Assembly: GCA_000438355.1 (NCBI GenBank)
Contig: FR901520.1
Span: 9,385 to 19,657 of the forward strand
From: Clostridium sp. CAG:273
GTDB lineage: Bacteria; Bacillota; Clostridia; TANB77; CAG-508
DNA length: 10,273 nucleotides
Reading direction: 5' to 3'
Below are positions 1 through 7,774 of this stretch, in pieces. Position 1 is the stretch's first letter. Every line of letters starts with the position of its first letter. The notes beneath the pieces were generated by a model that was not told the DNA's origin, did not search any database, and saw only the letters and a program-made list of their open reading frames with translations. A program made the translations under genes and the position numbers.

Positions 1-357
1 ATATTCATAAATAAAATCATCTCTAAATCCAATATTTGCGGCATCTTCGCGAGTACATGCATAGTAAATATCTTTAATGTTCGCCCATATAGCAGCAGAT
101 AAGCACATTGGACAAGGCTCACAAGATGTGTATAGAATGCAATTAGATAAATCATAAGTGTTAAGCTTTTTACAGGCATTACGTATAGCTATAACTTCTG
201 CATGAGCGGTAGGGTCATTATTTTTTAATACTTGATTATTTCCAACAGAAATTATATTACTATCCTTATCTGTTATAACTGCCCCAAAAGGACCACCTTC
301 ATTTAAAATCATTCCATTTTCAGCAGATTCTTTAGCAATTTTCATAAATTTATTCAT
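1..357 (-). CDS. guaD: Guanine deaminase, N-terminal part (cut by window edge)
   Basis: The minus strand reads 119 open codons from ATG at 357-355 to the window edge, so the C-terminus is missing. The translation has the zinc-dependent cytidine/guanine deaminase signature: GGPFGAVI near residues 21-28, TAHAEV with the zinc-binding His and catalytic Glu at about 52-57, and TSCEPCPMC with the two zinc Cys at about 82-90. The GGPFGAVI, NDPTAHAEV and ILYTSCEPCPMC pattern and the downstream DAA...GF.DDFIY stretch match Bacillus-type GuaD, which converts guanine to xanthine in the cytosol. A related tRNA adenosine or other nucleoside deaminase is the less likely alternative. An in-frame ATG at 363-361 exists, but AGGAG lies 8 nt before the 357 ATG and only 2 nt before the upstream one, so 357 is chosen. 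The gene is divergent from the cas operon and probably unrelated to it. Confidence 0.88.
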   Translation of the reverse strand, partial: MNKFMKIAKESAENGMILNEGGPFGAVITDKDSNIISVGNNQVLKNNDPTAHAEVIAIRNACKKLNTYDLSNCILYTSCEPCPMCLSAAIWANIKDIYYACTREDAANIGFRDDFIYEY

Positions 358-379
358 AATCATCTCTCCTAACAAAATA

Positions 380-388
380 ATTATACCA
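380..388 (-). promoter_or_regulatory. Extended -10 promoter of the guanine deaminase gene
   Basis: On the minus strand TGG-TATAAT (TATAAT at 385-380, TGG at 388-386) is a perfect extended -10 box about 23 bp upstream of the 357 start codon. No good -35 hexamer lies at the expected distance, which is common for extended -10 promoters. The predicted transcript has a 5' leader of about 15 nt that still contains the AGGAG ribosome binding site. Confidence 0.5.
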
Positions 389-431
389 TAATAATATATA
401 AACGAATAGTGCATTTGTAAAATAATATATG

Positions 432-537
432 TTGACAAATACTAGTGAAAATGATAAACATATACTAATAAGTCTACACAAAAAATAATATTTTATGACA
501 AATTACGACAAATTTTTTGATATTAATATGGTACAAT
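432..537 (+). promoter_or_regulatory. Candidate promoter region of the cas operon
   Basis: This 205-bp divergent spacer is the only clear place for a promoter driving cas6 onward. Two candidates can be read. TTGACA at 432-437 is followed after 17 bp by a weak TAAACA (455-460) with an upstream TG. Closer to the gene, TGG-TACAAT (529-537) is an extended -10 about 30 bp before the cas6 ATG, without a convincing -35. Three GACAAAT heptamers (434-440, 497-503, 507-513) lie in the same interval and could be an operator. The choice of start site is inference. Confidence 0.4.
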
Positions 538-568
538 AATAAAATCAATAAAAAAAGAAGGTGAAAAA

Positions 569-1288
569 ATGAGGTTTAAATTTTTATTTACACTAGAAAA
601 TGAAAAATTTCCAATACAATATCGTAAAAGTATAATGAGCTTTATAAAAATGTCTTTACAAGAATATAACGAAGAAACATTTGATAACTTGTATCACGAA
701 AAAGATCCTATTATGAAGCCATACACTTTTTCTGTATTTTTTAAAAATCCAAAATTTCAAGAAGATTCTATTTTATTAGAAGACAAAAAAGTAGAATTAA
801 ATTTTTCAATTCAAGACTATAATATTGCAATTAACATCTACAATAGCTTTAATCATCATATTCATAAGGCATTTCCCCTAGCTCAAAATTTTATGACTTT
901 ACAGAAAATTTCTATTATTCCAGAAAAGCAAATAAAAACAGATGAAATTATGGTAAAATTCATGTCTCCTTTAGTAGTAAGAGAACATAACAATGAAACA
1001 AAAAAAGATTACTATTATTCTTTCCAGCATGAAGAATTCGAAGAAATGTTAAAAATTAATATCAGAGAAGAAATAAAAAATGCAGATATACCAGAAAGAT
1101 TAATAGAGACTTTTTCAATTGAAGCAATAAATGCTAAAAAAACAGTTATTAAATTTTACGAGAAACAAATAGAAGCATCTTTAGGAATATATAAGTTAAA
1201 TGGGAGTCCAGAGTTATTAGACTATCTTTATAAAGCGGGAATTGGAAGTAAGAGGAGTAGTGGTTTTGGAATGTTTACAATTATATAA
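569..1288 (+). CDS. cas6: CRISPR repeat endoribonuclease Cas6 (type I-B)
   Basis: Cas6 cuts the CRISPR precursor transcript within each repeat to give crRNAs with an 8-nt 5' handle. The 239-aa length is normal for the family. The C-terminus carries the diagnostic glycine-rich loop, GIGSKRSSGFG at residues 224-234, which is the best evidence. In the N-terminal ferredoxin-like fold, His43 in LYHEKDP and Lys50 in MKPYTFS sit where family members have the catalytic His and a supporting Lys; Tyr18 could be the third residue. The assignment of catalytic residues is by position only. GAAGGTG (557-563) sits 5 nt before the ATG. It is the first gene of the cas operon, 115 bp before cas8b. The local repeats are almost pure A/T and show no stable hairpin, so recognition of unstructured RNA is expected. 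Confidence 0.93.
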   Translation: MRFKFLFTLENEKFPIQYRKSIMSFIKMSLQEYNEETFDNLYHEKDPIMKPYTFSVFFKNPKFQEDSILLEDKKVELNFSIQDYNIAINIYNSFNHHIHKAFPLAQNFMTLQKISIIPEKQIKTDEIMVKFMSPLVVREHNNETKKDYYYSFQHEEFEEMLKINIREEIKNADIPERLIETFSIEAINAKKTVIKFYEKQIEASLGIYKLNGSPELLDYLYKAGIGSKRSSGFGMFTII

Positions 1289-1403
1289 AATTTTAAATAG
1301 AATTTATGTCTTTTAGGGTATGAACTAATTGAAAAATTTAATTAATTTGAAACATTTGCAGGAATAAAAATAATAAAATTAAGAAAGGAGTGATATTTAA
1401 AAT

Positions 1404-3260
1404 ATGAACATTAGATTAGAAATGAATGACTGGTTTTATAATGCAGGCTTAATTGGATTTTTAAGAATTATGGAAAAATATCAAAAAGATGCAATAATAA
1501 TTCAAGATAGCCACATAGAATTTAACACAGATTCATTAAAAGAATTTCATAAATATTATTTCCAATATCTATTTGATATATATGATATTGCTAAAACAAT
1601 GGATAAAAAAATGGAAAAGTCATTTGATATAATTAAACAATATTTAGAAATAGAAAGCGAAGACAAAAAAGTATTAGCTGAAACAAAGGAAAAACTAAAG
1701 AGAGAAAAGAAATATGTTAAAGATAACATAAAGAAACAAATAGACAAAATTAAAAAATTTGACCAAGAAACAGAAAAAGAAATGTTAGAACAATATAGTA
1801 AAATAGATTCCATTAAAGAAAAAGAGCAAATAGAAGAATTAAAAGACATATTTAATAAAATAAAACAATGTTTATATAAATACCACATCAATACAAAATT
1901 AACTGCAAATTTGTTTAAAAGCATTTTAAGTAATAAATATTTTGGACAGCCTTCTTTTTTAAATGTAGTAAAAAATAGTGCTTCTTATGAAGAACAAATG
2001 AATTTAATGTATCGAGATTATGTAAGTAATATTATAGAAATAGGGTATTTAAAAGACTTTATAGATCAAAAATACAATTTAGAGGATTTAAAAGAGCATA
2101 TAGAAAACTTAAGTCCAAAATTAGTAACAAAAGAAACATTTAAAATTTATACAGATATTAATAAAAAATACATAGAAAAAGGAAAGCAAATAGATGAAAT
2201 AAAAGAGCATATAAAAAAAGATGTATTTAAAGTGTGTTATTTATGTGCAGATGAACATTGCATTACAAGTAACTATTCAGAGAGTAATTTTCTACCAATG
2301 GCTGTTAGTAGTGATAATATGAAAAATTTCTTTTGGAATCAAAAAGTTAATTATCCAATTTGTGATATGTGTAAATTAATTATGTTTTGTATTCCAATGG
2401 GACTAACAACTATTACAAAAGTTATTAGAGAAAATCAAAAATATGAAGAAAAAGATATATTAAGTTTTGTAAATTATGATACAAGTATCAAAAATTTATT
2501 AATAACTAATAATAACTTTTCAATTAAATCAAAAAAAGATAGGTATTTGGAAAGCCCTTATGCAGATTTACTTATAAATATTGTAGAACAAGAAAAAGAT
2601 ATAAGTAAATGGCAATTAGAAAATATATTTGTTGTTGAGATTGAAGCAGAATATTTAGCTTACAGTAGGCTAGAATATTTTCATATAACAAGACCAGTAG
2701 CAATATTTTTTAAAGAGTATGCGGATAAAAGTTTAATGAAAATAAAGGATTATAAATTAAAAATACAAATGGTAGATAGTATTATGAAAAATAAGGATAC
2801 GAAATATGTAATAGATAACAAAATTAGAGATGTTATAAAAAATGAATATGGCGGATATGAAACTTTTTTAGCATCTAAAACGAGGATGCAGATAAAATTA
2901 ATTCAGGAAGGAGAAAAAAATATGGAAGAAATGGAAAAGCAAAACAAGAAATTGATGGCATTATATTCAATTGGTTCAGAAATTCATGAAGGATTAAAAG
3001 AAAAAGGAACGGAAAATAAGTTAGATGGATATGTTTATAAAATGTTAAATTGTGTAAAAACAGGGAACAAAAAAGAATTTATGGATAATGTAATTAGATT
3101 ACATATGGCTCTTGGAAAAGATATATCTCCAATATTCTTAGATGTAATGAAAGAAGAACAATTTGACTTTGCTACAATAGGACATAGTTTCTTATCAGGT
3201 TTAGCATCAAATAAATATGAGAAAAAAGAAACAAACTCTAATGAAACTATGGAAGGATAA
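1404..3260 (+). CDS. cas8b: Cascade large subunit Cas8b1 (Cst1 family, CXXC-CXXC)
   Basis: This is the large subunit of the type I-B Cascade complex, which recognises the PAM and helps recruit Cas3. The N-terminus (LEMNDWFYNAGLIGFLRIME) is typical of Cas8b1/Cst1. Two cysteine pairs, CYLC at 278-281 and CDMC at 320-323, with extra Cys286 and Cys329 nearby, give the CXXC-CXXC signature of Cst1 and probably bind zinc. Residues about 85-150 are Lys/Glu-rich and look like a helical or coiled-coil insertion. The last 112 residues are helical and contain an internal translation start (see Cas11b). At 618 aa it is full length. The RBS is AAAGGAGTGAT (1384-1394); measured from GGAG the spacing to the ATG is long, but the extended pairing to GTGAT leaves 9 nt. 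It lies between cas6 and cas7, the expected position. Confidence 0.9.
   Translation: MNIRLEMNDWFYNAGLIGFLRIMEKYQKDAIIIQDSHIEFNTDSLKEFHKYYFQYLFDIYDIAKTMDKKMEKSFDIIKQYLEIESEDKKVLAETKEKLKREKKYVKDNIKKQIDKIKKFDQETEKEMLEQYSKIDSIKEKEQIEELKDIFNKIKQCLYKYHINTKLTANLFKSILSNKYFGQPSFLNVVKNSASYEEQMNLMYRDYVSNIIEIGYLKDFIDQKYNLEDLKEHIENLSPKLVTKETFKIYTDINKKYIEKGKQIDEIKEHIKKDVFKVCYLCADEHCITSNYSESNFLPMAVSSDNMKNFFWNQKVNYPICDMCKLIMFCIPMGLTTITKVIRENQKYEEKDILSFVNYDTSIKNLLITNNNFSIKSKKDRYLESPYADLLINIVEQEKDISKWQLENIFVVEIEAEYLAYSRLEYFHITRPVAIFFKEYADKSLMKIKDYKLKIQMVDSIMKNKDTKYVIDNKIRDVIKNEYGGYETFLASKTRMQIKLIQEGEKNMEEMEKQNKKLMALYSIGSEIHEGLKEKGTENKLDGYVYKMLNCVKTGNKKEFMDNVIRLHMALGKDISPIFLDVMKEEQFDFATIGHSFLSGLASNKYEKKETNSNETMEG
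2922..3260 (+). CDS. cas11b: Cascade small subunit Cas11b from an internal start in cas8b
   Basis: Within cas8b, in the same frame, AAGGAG (2908-2913) lies 8 nt before ATG 2922, which is codon 507. Translation from here gives a 112-aa, mostly helical, charged protein starting MEEMEKQNKK and ending at the cas8b stop. A second in-frame ATG follows at 2931. No separate small-subunit gene is present in the operon. In type I-B, I-C and I-D systems the small subunit is known to be made from an internal start within the large-subunit gene, and it lines the belly of Cascade in several copies. The RBS and ATG are seen directly; the functional assignment rests on that known pattern. Confidence 0.75.
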   Translation: MEEMEKQNKKLMALYSIGSEIHEGLKEKGTENKLDGYVYKMLNCVKTGNKKEFMDNVIRLHMALGKDISPIFLDVMKEEQFDFATIGHSFLSGLASNKYEKKETNSNETMEG

Positions 3261-3417
3261 TTAATATTAATTTACAAAATATAGAACTACTTAAAATTAC
3301 TTACAAATTTTTACAAATGAACAGACAGCATAAATTATAAAAGAGAAATACAAAATTATAAAATATTTTAGTTTTAAATAGTATATTTCAAATATATAAA
3401 ATAAGGAGGAAATAATA

Positions 3418-4332
3418 ATGAATAGTAAAGGATTAACATTAACAATCATATTTAAAGCACAAAGTTTAAATTATGGGGAAGGAATTGGAAATATATCAGA
3501 ATTAAAAAAATTGGCTAGAGGTAATGGAAATGTATATACATTTGCTTCAAGACAAGCATTAAGATATGATATTGCCAGAATAGGAAATAAACTATATGAT
3601 TGGAACCTAGAGGTTGTAGATAAATCAAAAGGTACAATACAATTTAAAGACAAATTAAATATTAAAGATTCTCAAGAGATGGATTTATTTGGTTATATGA
3701 AAACATCTAAAAAATCTGCAGAAAATGAAGAGGGGGGTTCAGAAACAAGAAGTGCAGCGGTAAGACTAAGTCATGCTATTTCATTGGAAGAATACAAAAG
3801 TGATATGGATTTCTTAACTAATAAAGGTTTAGCAGATAGAATAAAACAGTTTCCTAACTTAGCAAATATAGAACAACATTTAAGTTATTATACATATACA
3901 GTAACAGTAGATTTATCAAGAATTGGAAAAGATGGGAATATAGAGCTTAGTCAAGAAGAAAAAACAACAAGAGTATTACAATTGTTAGAAATTATAAAAG
4001 TATTAAATAGAGATATTAGAGGAAGAGAAGAAAACTTAAGTCCACTATTTATAGTAGGAGGAATATATAATATTAATTCTCCGTTCTTTTTAGGCAGAAT
4101 AAAATTAGAAGCAAAAGGTGAAGAGTTTAAAATAGATACTAAAGTTTTAGAATCTGCAATGGAACTTAAAATAGGAGAAAATAGTGTAAAAGAAAATACT
4201 TTTGTCGGAATTGTTCCAAATGAATTCAAAAATGAAATAGAGTTAAGGGAGTTATTTGGAGAAAAAATGCTTAGTATACAAGAATTTTTTAGTGAAATAG
4301 AAAATGAAATAAAGGAATATTACTCAAAATAA
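3418..4332 (+). CDS. cas7: Cascade backbone protein Cas7 (Cst2/DevR family)
   Basis: Cas7 binds along the crRNA spacer in several copies and forms the backbone of Cascade. The 304-aa protein has the features of the Cst2/DevR group: an N-terminal strand LTLTIIFKAQSLNYGEG, the SRQALRYDI segment at 44-52, DLFGYM at 89-94 followed by a Lys/Ser-rich loop, and a late LSPLFIVGGIYN segment. The ribosome binding site AAGGAGGA (3403-3410), 7 nt from the ATG, is the strongest in the operon, which fits the need for many copies. It sits 157 bp after cas8b and 36 bp before cas5. That 157-bp gap holds no ORF and no convincing promoter; three TTACAAA words recur at its start, but in such AT-rich DNA this may be chance. 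Confidence 0.92.
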   Translation: MNSKGLTLTIIFKAQSLNYGEGIGNISELKKLARGNGNVYTFASRQALRYDIARIGNKLYDWNLEVVDKSKGTIQFKDKLNIKDSQEMDLFGYMKTSKKSAENEEGGSETRSAAVRLSHAISLEEYKSDMDFLTNKGLADRIKQFPNLANIEQHLSYYTYTVTVDLSRIGKDGNIELSQEEKTTRVLQLLEIIKVLNRDIRGREENLSPLFIVGGIYNINSPFFLGRIKLEAKGEEFKIDTKVLESAMELKIGENSVKENTFVGIVPNEFKNEIELRELFGEKMLSIQEFFSEIENEIKEYYSK

Positions 4333-4368
4333 AATTTGCTACTATTTAGAAAGGAATGGTGATTAAAT

Positions 4369-5019
4369 TTGAAAATATTAAAATTAAATCTTTTTCAAGA
4401 AACAGCATGTTATAAGAAACCATTGGCTTTAAAAGTAGCAGAAACTTATCCATTACCTCCATATTCAACTGTAATTGGAATGTTTCATAAAATATTACAA
4501 GCTAAAAATGGTGAATATTTTGATATGAATATATCTGTACAGGGAGAATATGAAAGTATTTTTAGCAATTATCAAAATTTAAGGATGTATAAAGGAAAAG
4601 ATAAAGTAACATCAATGCCAAGAAATGTACACCAACTTTTAAACATCAATTTAGTAATTCATGTTCAGGCAGAAGATGAAGTAATAGATAAAATCTATAA
4701 AAACATTGTAAATGGGAATGAAACATTTTCATTAGGAAGACATGAAGATATGGTTAGAATAGACGGAATAAAATATGTACAAAATGTAGAACAAGTAAAA
4801 AGAACTCAAGCCAATAGAAATACATATGTTCCATTAGACAAGTTAGGAGAAGACATGCCAGGAATTAATTATAATATTAATACAGTATACCATGTAACTC
4901 CAGATAATTTAAGAATATATGAAAAAGTAAAAGTAAAATACATTGAAGAAGATAGCAATATATTATTGAAAAATGTTTTAAAAGATGAGGATGGAGACTA
5001 TATAATATTCTATAAATAA
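4369..5019 (+). CDS. cas5: Cascade subunit Cas5 (Cas5t type), TTG start
   Basis: Cas5 caps the 5' handle of the crRNA in Cascade. The 216-aa product shows the hallmark N-terminal segment ETYPLPPYSTVIGMFH at residues 25-40 and the SLGRHEDMVRID segment at 121-132, both typical of Cas5 of the Cst-type I-B systems. The start is TTG at 4369: GGTGAT (4358-4363) lies 5 nt upstream, AAAGGA slightly further up, and the only nearby ATG (4356) is out of frame. A weak start codon combined with a strong cas7 RBS fits a single Cas5 per Cascade against several Cas7. The gene follows cas7 by 36 bp and precedes cas3 by 80 bp. Confidence 0.92.
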   Translation: MKILKLNLFQETACYKKPLALKVAETYPLPPYSTVIGMFHKILQAKNGEYFDMNISVQGEYESIFSNYQNLRMYKGKDKVTSMPRNVHQLLNINLVIHVQAEDEVIDKIYKNIVNGNETFSLGRHEDMVRIDGIKYVQNVEQVKRTQANRNTYVPLDKLGEDMPGINYNINTVYHVTPDNLRIYEKVKVKYIEEDSNILLKNVLKDEDGDYIIFYK

Positions 5020-5099
5020 TAGTAAATTAATTATTATTAAGAAAAGTAAAATTAAAAATATAAAACCATTCAGAATTTTTATATATTAAGGAGATAGAC

Positions 5100-7286
5100 A
5101 TGATTTATGCAAAATCTGATCCACAAGAAACACTAAAAGAACATACAGACGAACTTGTAAATCAAATAAAATATTTAAGAAAAATTAGCAGCAATCAAGT
5201 AGAAACAATAACAAATTTAGGAGATAAAGAATTCTGGAAATTATTAGAATTAGCTTGCAAATATCACGATACAGGGAAAATATTTACACCTTTTCAAAAC
5301 TTAATTTTAAAACAGATAAAACAAAAAGAAATACCAACAGAATTTAATTACAATGATATTAAGCATGAGCAACTTTCACCAGCACTTATTCCTGATGATT
5401 TAGATTTAACAGAACAAGAAGAAAAAATATTGGTTCAAGCAATATATTATCATCATGAAAGAAAACAAACAAACGAAGATAGAAAATTAATTAATAAAAT
5501 CATAGAAAATGACCTTATGCCAAAAATAGAAAGTGCATCAAAAGAATTAGAAATAAAATTAAATAAAGAGCCAAATGATATGTATTTGTGTATGGTTGGA
5601 GATAATAAAAGAATAAACTCTTTACATAAATTGTATATAGATTATGTTTTACTAAAAGGTTTTTTACATCGTCTGGATTACAGTGCTTCTGCACATATCC
5701 AAGTAGAGGATACAAGCAATGAAAAAATATCAGATTATATAGAAGATTTTTTCAATCAGAATCATTTTAAAGAAAATGATTTACAAGAATTTGCAAAAAA
5801 TAATAAAGAAAACAATATAGTTGCAGTTGGTTCAACAGGATTAGGAAAAACAGAAGCGGCTTTACTATGGTCACAAGGGGACAAAGCGTTTTTTACTTTA
5901 CCATTAAGAATAAGTATTAATGCTATATTTGATAGGATTAAACATAGTATTAACTACAAAAGTGTAGGATTACTTCATTCTACAGCATTGGATTATTTAG
6001 AAGAAGAGAACACAGAATTTGGAATTACTAATGAAGAGTGGGAGCAATCTAAAAATTTATCATATAGGATTACAACATGTACAATAGATCAAATATTTCC
6101 ATTTGTATTTAAATATAAAGGATATGAGAGAATATATTCTACATTAGCATATTCAAAAGTAATTATAGATGAAATACAAGCATATGATCCAGAAATAACT
6201 GCTATTATTTTAAAGGGTTTACAAATGATAAACCATATTGGGGGAAAGTTCATGGTTATGACCGCAACATTACCAAGAATATATAAAGATAAACTAGAAG
6301 AAATGAACGTAAACTTTTCATACAAAGAAGTTCCAAGTAAATTAGAAAGACATAAAATAAAAATAGAAAGAGAAGACCTATTAGATAGTTGCGAAATAAT
6401 TAGTAAAAAAGGAAGAAGTAAAAAAGTTTTAGTAATAGCAAATACTGTAAATAAAGCTATTGAAATATACAGGAAAATATTAAAATATAATAATCAAAAT
6501 GTACATTTATTACATGCAAGATTTATTTCGAGAGATAGGGCAAAATTAGAAAAAGATATAAAAGAATTTTCAGATAATAAAAAAATAAATGGAGTGTGGA
6601 TTACAACACAACTTGTAGAAGCATCATTAGACATTGACTTTGACTATTTATATACAGAAATGTCAACATTAGATAGCTTATTTCAAAGATTAGGGAGATG
6701 TTATAGAAAAAGAGAACTTAAGGAGAAAGAACCAAATGTTTACATATTCACTAAAGAAAATAGTGGAATAGGTAGTGTTTACGATAAAGAAATATATGAA
6801 ATAAGCAAAGAACTTTTAGAAGATTATAATGGCAAAATATTAAAAGAAGAACAAAAAATGAAGCTAGTAGACGAACTGTATTCAAAAGAAAAATTAAGAA
6901 ATAGTGACTTCTTAAATAAATTTGAATTAGGTATGAAAGTTTTAGATAATATTGTAGATTATAATGTTAACAAGAAAGAAGCTCAACAGCTATTAAGAAA
7001 AATAGAAAGTTATACTGTAATTCCAAAATCAATTTATGATGAAAATATAGAATTATTTGAGAAATATAAAAAAGAAAAAAATAGGGAAGAGAAAAGGAAT
7101 CTTAAAAGAGAAGTTAATATGTTAACAGTGAATATAAGTAGTGGGCAAATGTGGAAATTACATGAATATATTATAAGTAGTATGCAAATAGATGGAATGA
7201 AGATAATTGACTTAAAATATGATAACAATATGGGGCTATTATTAGAAAATGATAAAGACTATGATTATGATAGCAGGTTTTTATAG
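5100..7286 (+). CDS. cas3: Cas3 nuclease-helicase (HD domain plus SF2 helicase)
   Basis: Cas3 is recruited by target-bound Cascade and unwinds and degrades the non-target strand. The N-terminal HD nuclease shows His15, KYHDTGK with His56-Asp57, His89, His118/119 and a later Asp193, the usual metal ligands. The helicase follows: Walker A GSTGLGKTE (244-252), DEIQ as motif II (357-360), TAT as motif III (388-390), TQLVEASLDIDFD as motif V (about 503-515) and QRLGRCYRK as motif VI (529-537). At 728 aa it is full length with nuclease and helicase fused in the usual order. AAGGAG (5088-5093) is 6 nt before the ATG. It is the last interference gene before the CRISPR arrays. Confidence 0.95.
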   Translation: MIYAKSDPQETLKEHTDELVNQIKYLRKISSNQVETITNLGDKEFWKLLELACKYHDTGKIFTPFQNLILKQIKQKEIPTEFNYNDIKHEQLSPALIPDDLDLTEQEEKILVQAIYYHHERKQTNEDRKLINKIIENDLMPKIESASKELEIKLNKEPNDMYLCMVGDNKRINSLHKLYIDYVLLKGFLHRLDYSASAHIQVEDTSNEKISDYIEDFFNQNHFKENDLQEFAKNNKENNIVAVGSTGLGKTEAALLWSQGDKAFFTLPLRISINAIFDRIKHSINYKSVGLLHSTALDYLEEENTEFGITNEEWEQSKNLSYRITTCTIDQIFPFVFKYKGYERIYSTLAYSKVIIDEIQAYDPEITAIILKGLQMINHIGGKFMVMTATLPRIYKDKLEEMNVNFSYKEVPSKLERHKIKIEREDLLDSCEIISKKGRSKKVLVIANTVNKAIEIYRKILKYNNQNVHLLHARFISRDRAKLEKDIKEFSDNKKINGVWITTQLVEASLDIDFDYLYTEMSTLDSLFQRLGRCYRKRELKEKEPNVYIFTKENSGIGSVYDKEIYEISKELLEDYNGKILKEEQKMKLVDELYSKEKLRNSDFLNKFELGMKVLDNIVDYNVNKKEAQQLLRKIESYTVIPKSIYDENIELFEKYKKEKNREEKRNLKREVNMLTVNISSGQMWKLHEYIISSMQIDGMKIIDLKYDNNMGLLLENDKDYDYDSRFL

Positions 7287-7469
7287 AATTATCTGTCGAC
7301 CTATAATAAGCAAAAAAATACGTTACATCGACAGATAGAGAAAACTGCCTAAATATAAGCAACTTTAATGAATTGCTCCAAATTTGTATTAATAAATTTT
7401 ATAGAAAATGAGTAGGTCGACAGAAATACATTAAAAAACCTTGAAATTTAGTTATGTATACATGGACCT
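7287..7469 (+). promoter_or_regulatory. CRISPR leader region of array 1
   Basis: This non-coding stretch runs from the cas3 stop to the first repeat. It is inferred to be the leader because the three repeats next to it are identical while the far repeat is degenerate, and because the repeat orientation (G-start, AATATAAAG end) is plus-strand. It holds two inverted-repeat pairs sharing one arm, a direct repeat of a CCTA..A.TAAGCAA motif (7300-7313 and 7348-7362), and a perfect palindrome ATGTATACAT (7454-7463) ending 6 bp before the first repeat. I see no convincing -35/-10 pair here, so the array may be transcribed from further upstream or from a weak promoter. Confidence 0.55.
7292..7424. 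repeat. Inverted repeats around GTCGAC in the leader
   Basis: TCTGTCGACCTA (7292-7303) is exactly the reverse complement of TAGGTCGACAGA (7413-7424), a 12-bp perfect pair 109 bp apart. A third copy, TCGACAGATA (7328-7337), can pair over 10 bp with TATCTGTCGA at 7290-7299. The first arm can therefore pair with either of the other two but not both. These G/C-containing blocks stand out in very AT-rich DNA. No T-tract follows either stem, so a simple terminator is not supported; a protein binding site or a switchable RNA fold are options. Confidence 0.7.
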
Positions 7470-7692
7470 GTATTAATTTAAATATAGTAGAATATAAAGA
7501 CTAGTAACGGATTTGATAATATTTTTGAGACTATGTATTAATTTAAATATAGTAGAATATAAAGTATGAAGCTAGGCAAGCATTACTTAAAGGATTAAGT
7601 ATTAATTTAAATATAGTAGAATATAAAGGGTGTATTTGTTACTTTTTCTGCATCTATACCAGGTATTAATCTAAATATAGTAGAATATATTA
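7470..7692 (+). CRISPR. CRISPR array 1: four repeats, three spacers
   Basis: Repeats start at 7470, 7535, 7599 and 7663. The first three are identical 30-mers that begin GTATTAATTTAAATA and end GAATATAAAG; they contain no C and only four G. The fourth has T9 to C and a diverged 3' end (ATTA in place of AAAG). Spacers are 7500-7534 (35 nt), 7565-7598 (34 nt) and 7629-7662 (34 nt), unrelated to each other. Decay of the last repeat places the leader on the cas3 side and transcription on the plus strand. With Cas6 cutting 8 nt from the repeat end, the crRNA handle would be ATATAAAG. The spacers resemble no other sequence in the window beyond short matches. Confidence 0.96.
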
Positions 7693-7724
7693 ATTATGTG
7701 TATCGAAAGTTGTAGAATATAGTT

Positions 7725-7769
7725 AGAAATATTAAAAAAACTTTATAAAGAAGTATCTTATGTATACAT
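7725..7769. repeat. Decayed copy of the leader end
   Basis: This segment resembles the repeat-proximal end of the leader (7422-7463). Both begin AGAAATA, then TTAAAAAA followed by CTT a base or two later, and both finish with the identical 12-mer TTATGTATACAT (7452-7463 and 7758-7769), with small insertions between. The 12-mer contains the palindrome ATGTATACAT. In the leader a CRISPR repeat follows 6 bp later; here none does. It may be a duplicated leader whose array was lost or displaced. Confidence 0.5.
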
Positions 7770-7774
7770 ACTAA

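Noticed and set aside
441..446. ACTAGT matches the first six bases of the first spacer of array 1
   Set aside because: A six-base match is expected by chance across a 200-bp region and five spacers; the following bases do not match.
1556..1924. Minus-strand 122-codon open frame inside cas8b
   Set aside because: It lies opposite the Lys/Glu-rich part of cas8b; the Phe/Leu/Ser-rich translation is the mirror of A-rich codons and there is no support for a gene.
3261..3417. Possible internal promoter before cas7
   Set aside because: TATAAA at 3336-3341 has no -35 hexamer at a good distance; the A/T-richness makes such boxes unremarkable.
7207..7216. TTGACTTAAA in cas3, identical to the first ten bases of the second spacer of array 2
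   Set aside because: The match stops at base ten, the flanking TAA is not a credible PAM, and such A/T-rich decamers recur easily in this DNA; a self-target inside cas3 would also be harmful if functional.
7290..7337. 10-bp stem after cas3 as a transcription terminator
   Set aside because: No T-run follows the stem on either strand, and the loop is 28 nt long.
7712..7721. GTAGAATATA, identical to positions 18-27 of the CRISPR repeat, downstream of array 1
   Set aside because: The 5' part of the repeat is absent and the position is out of the 64-bp register, so it is not counted as a repeat.
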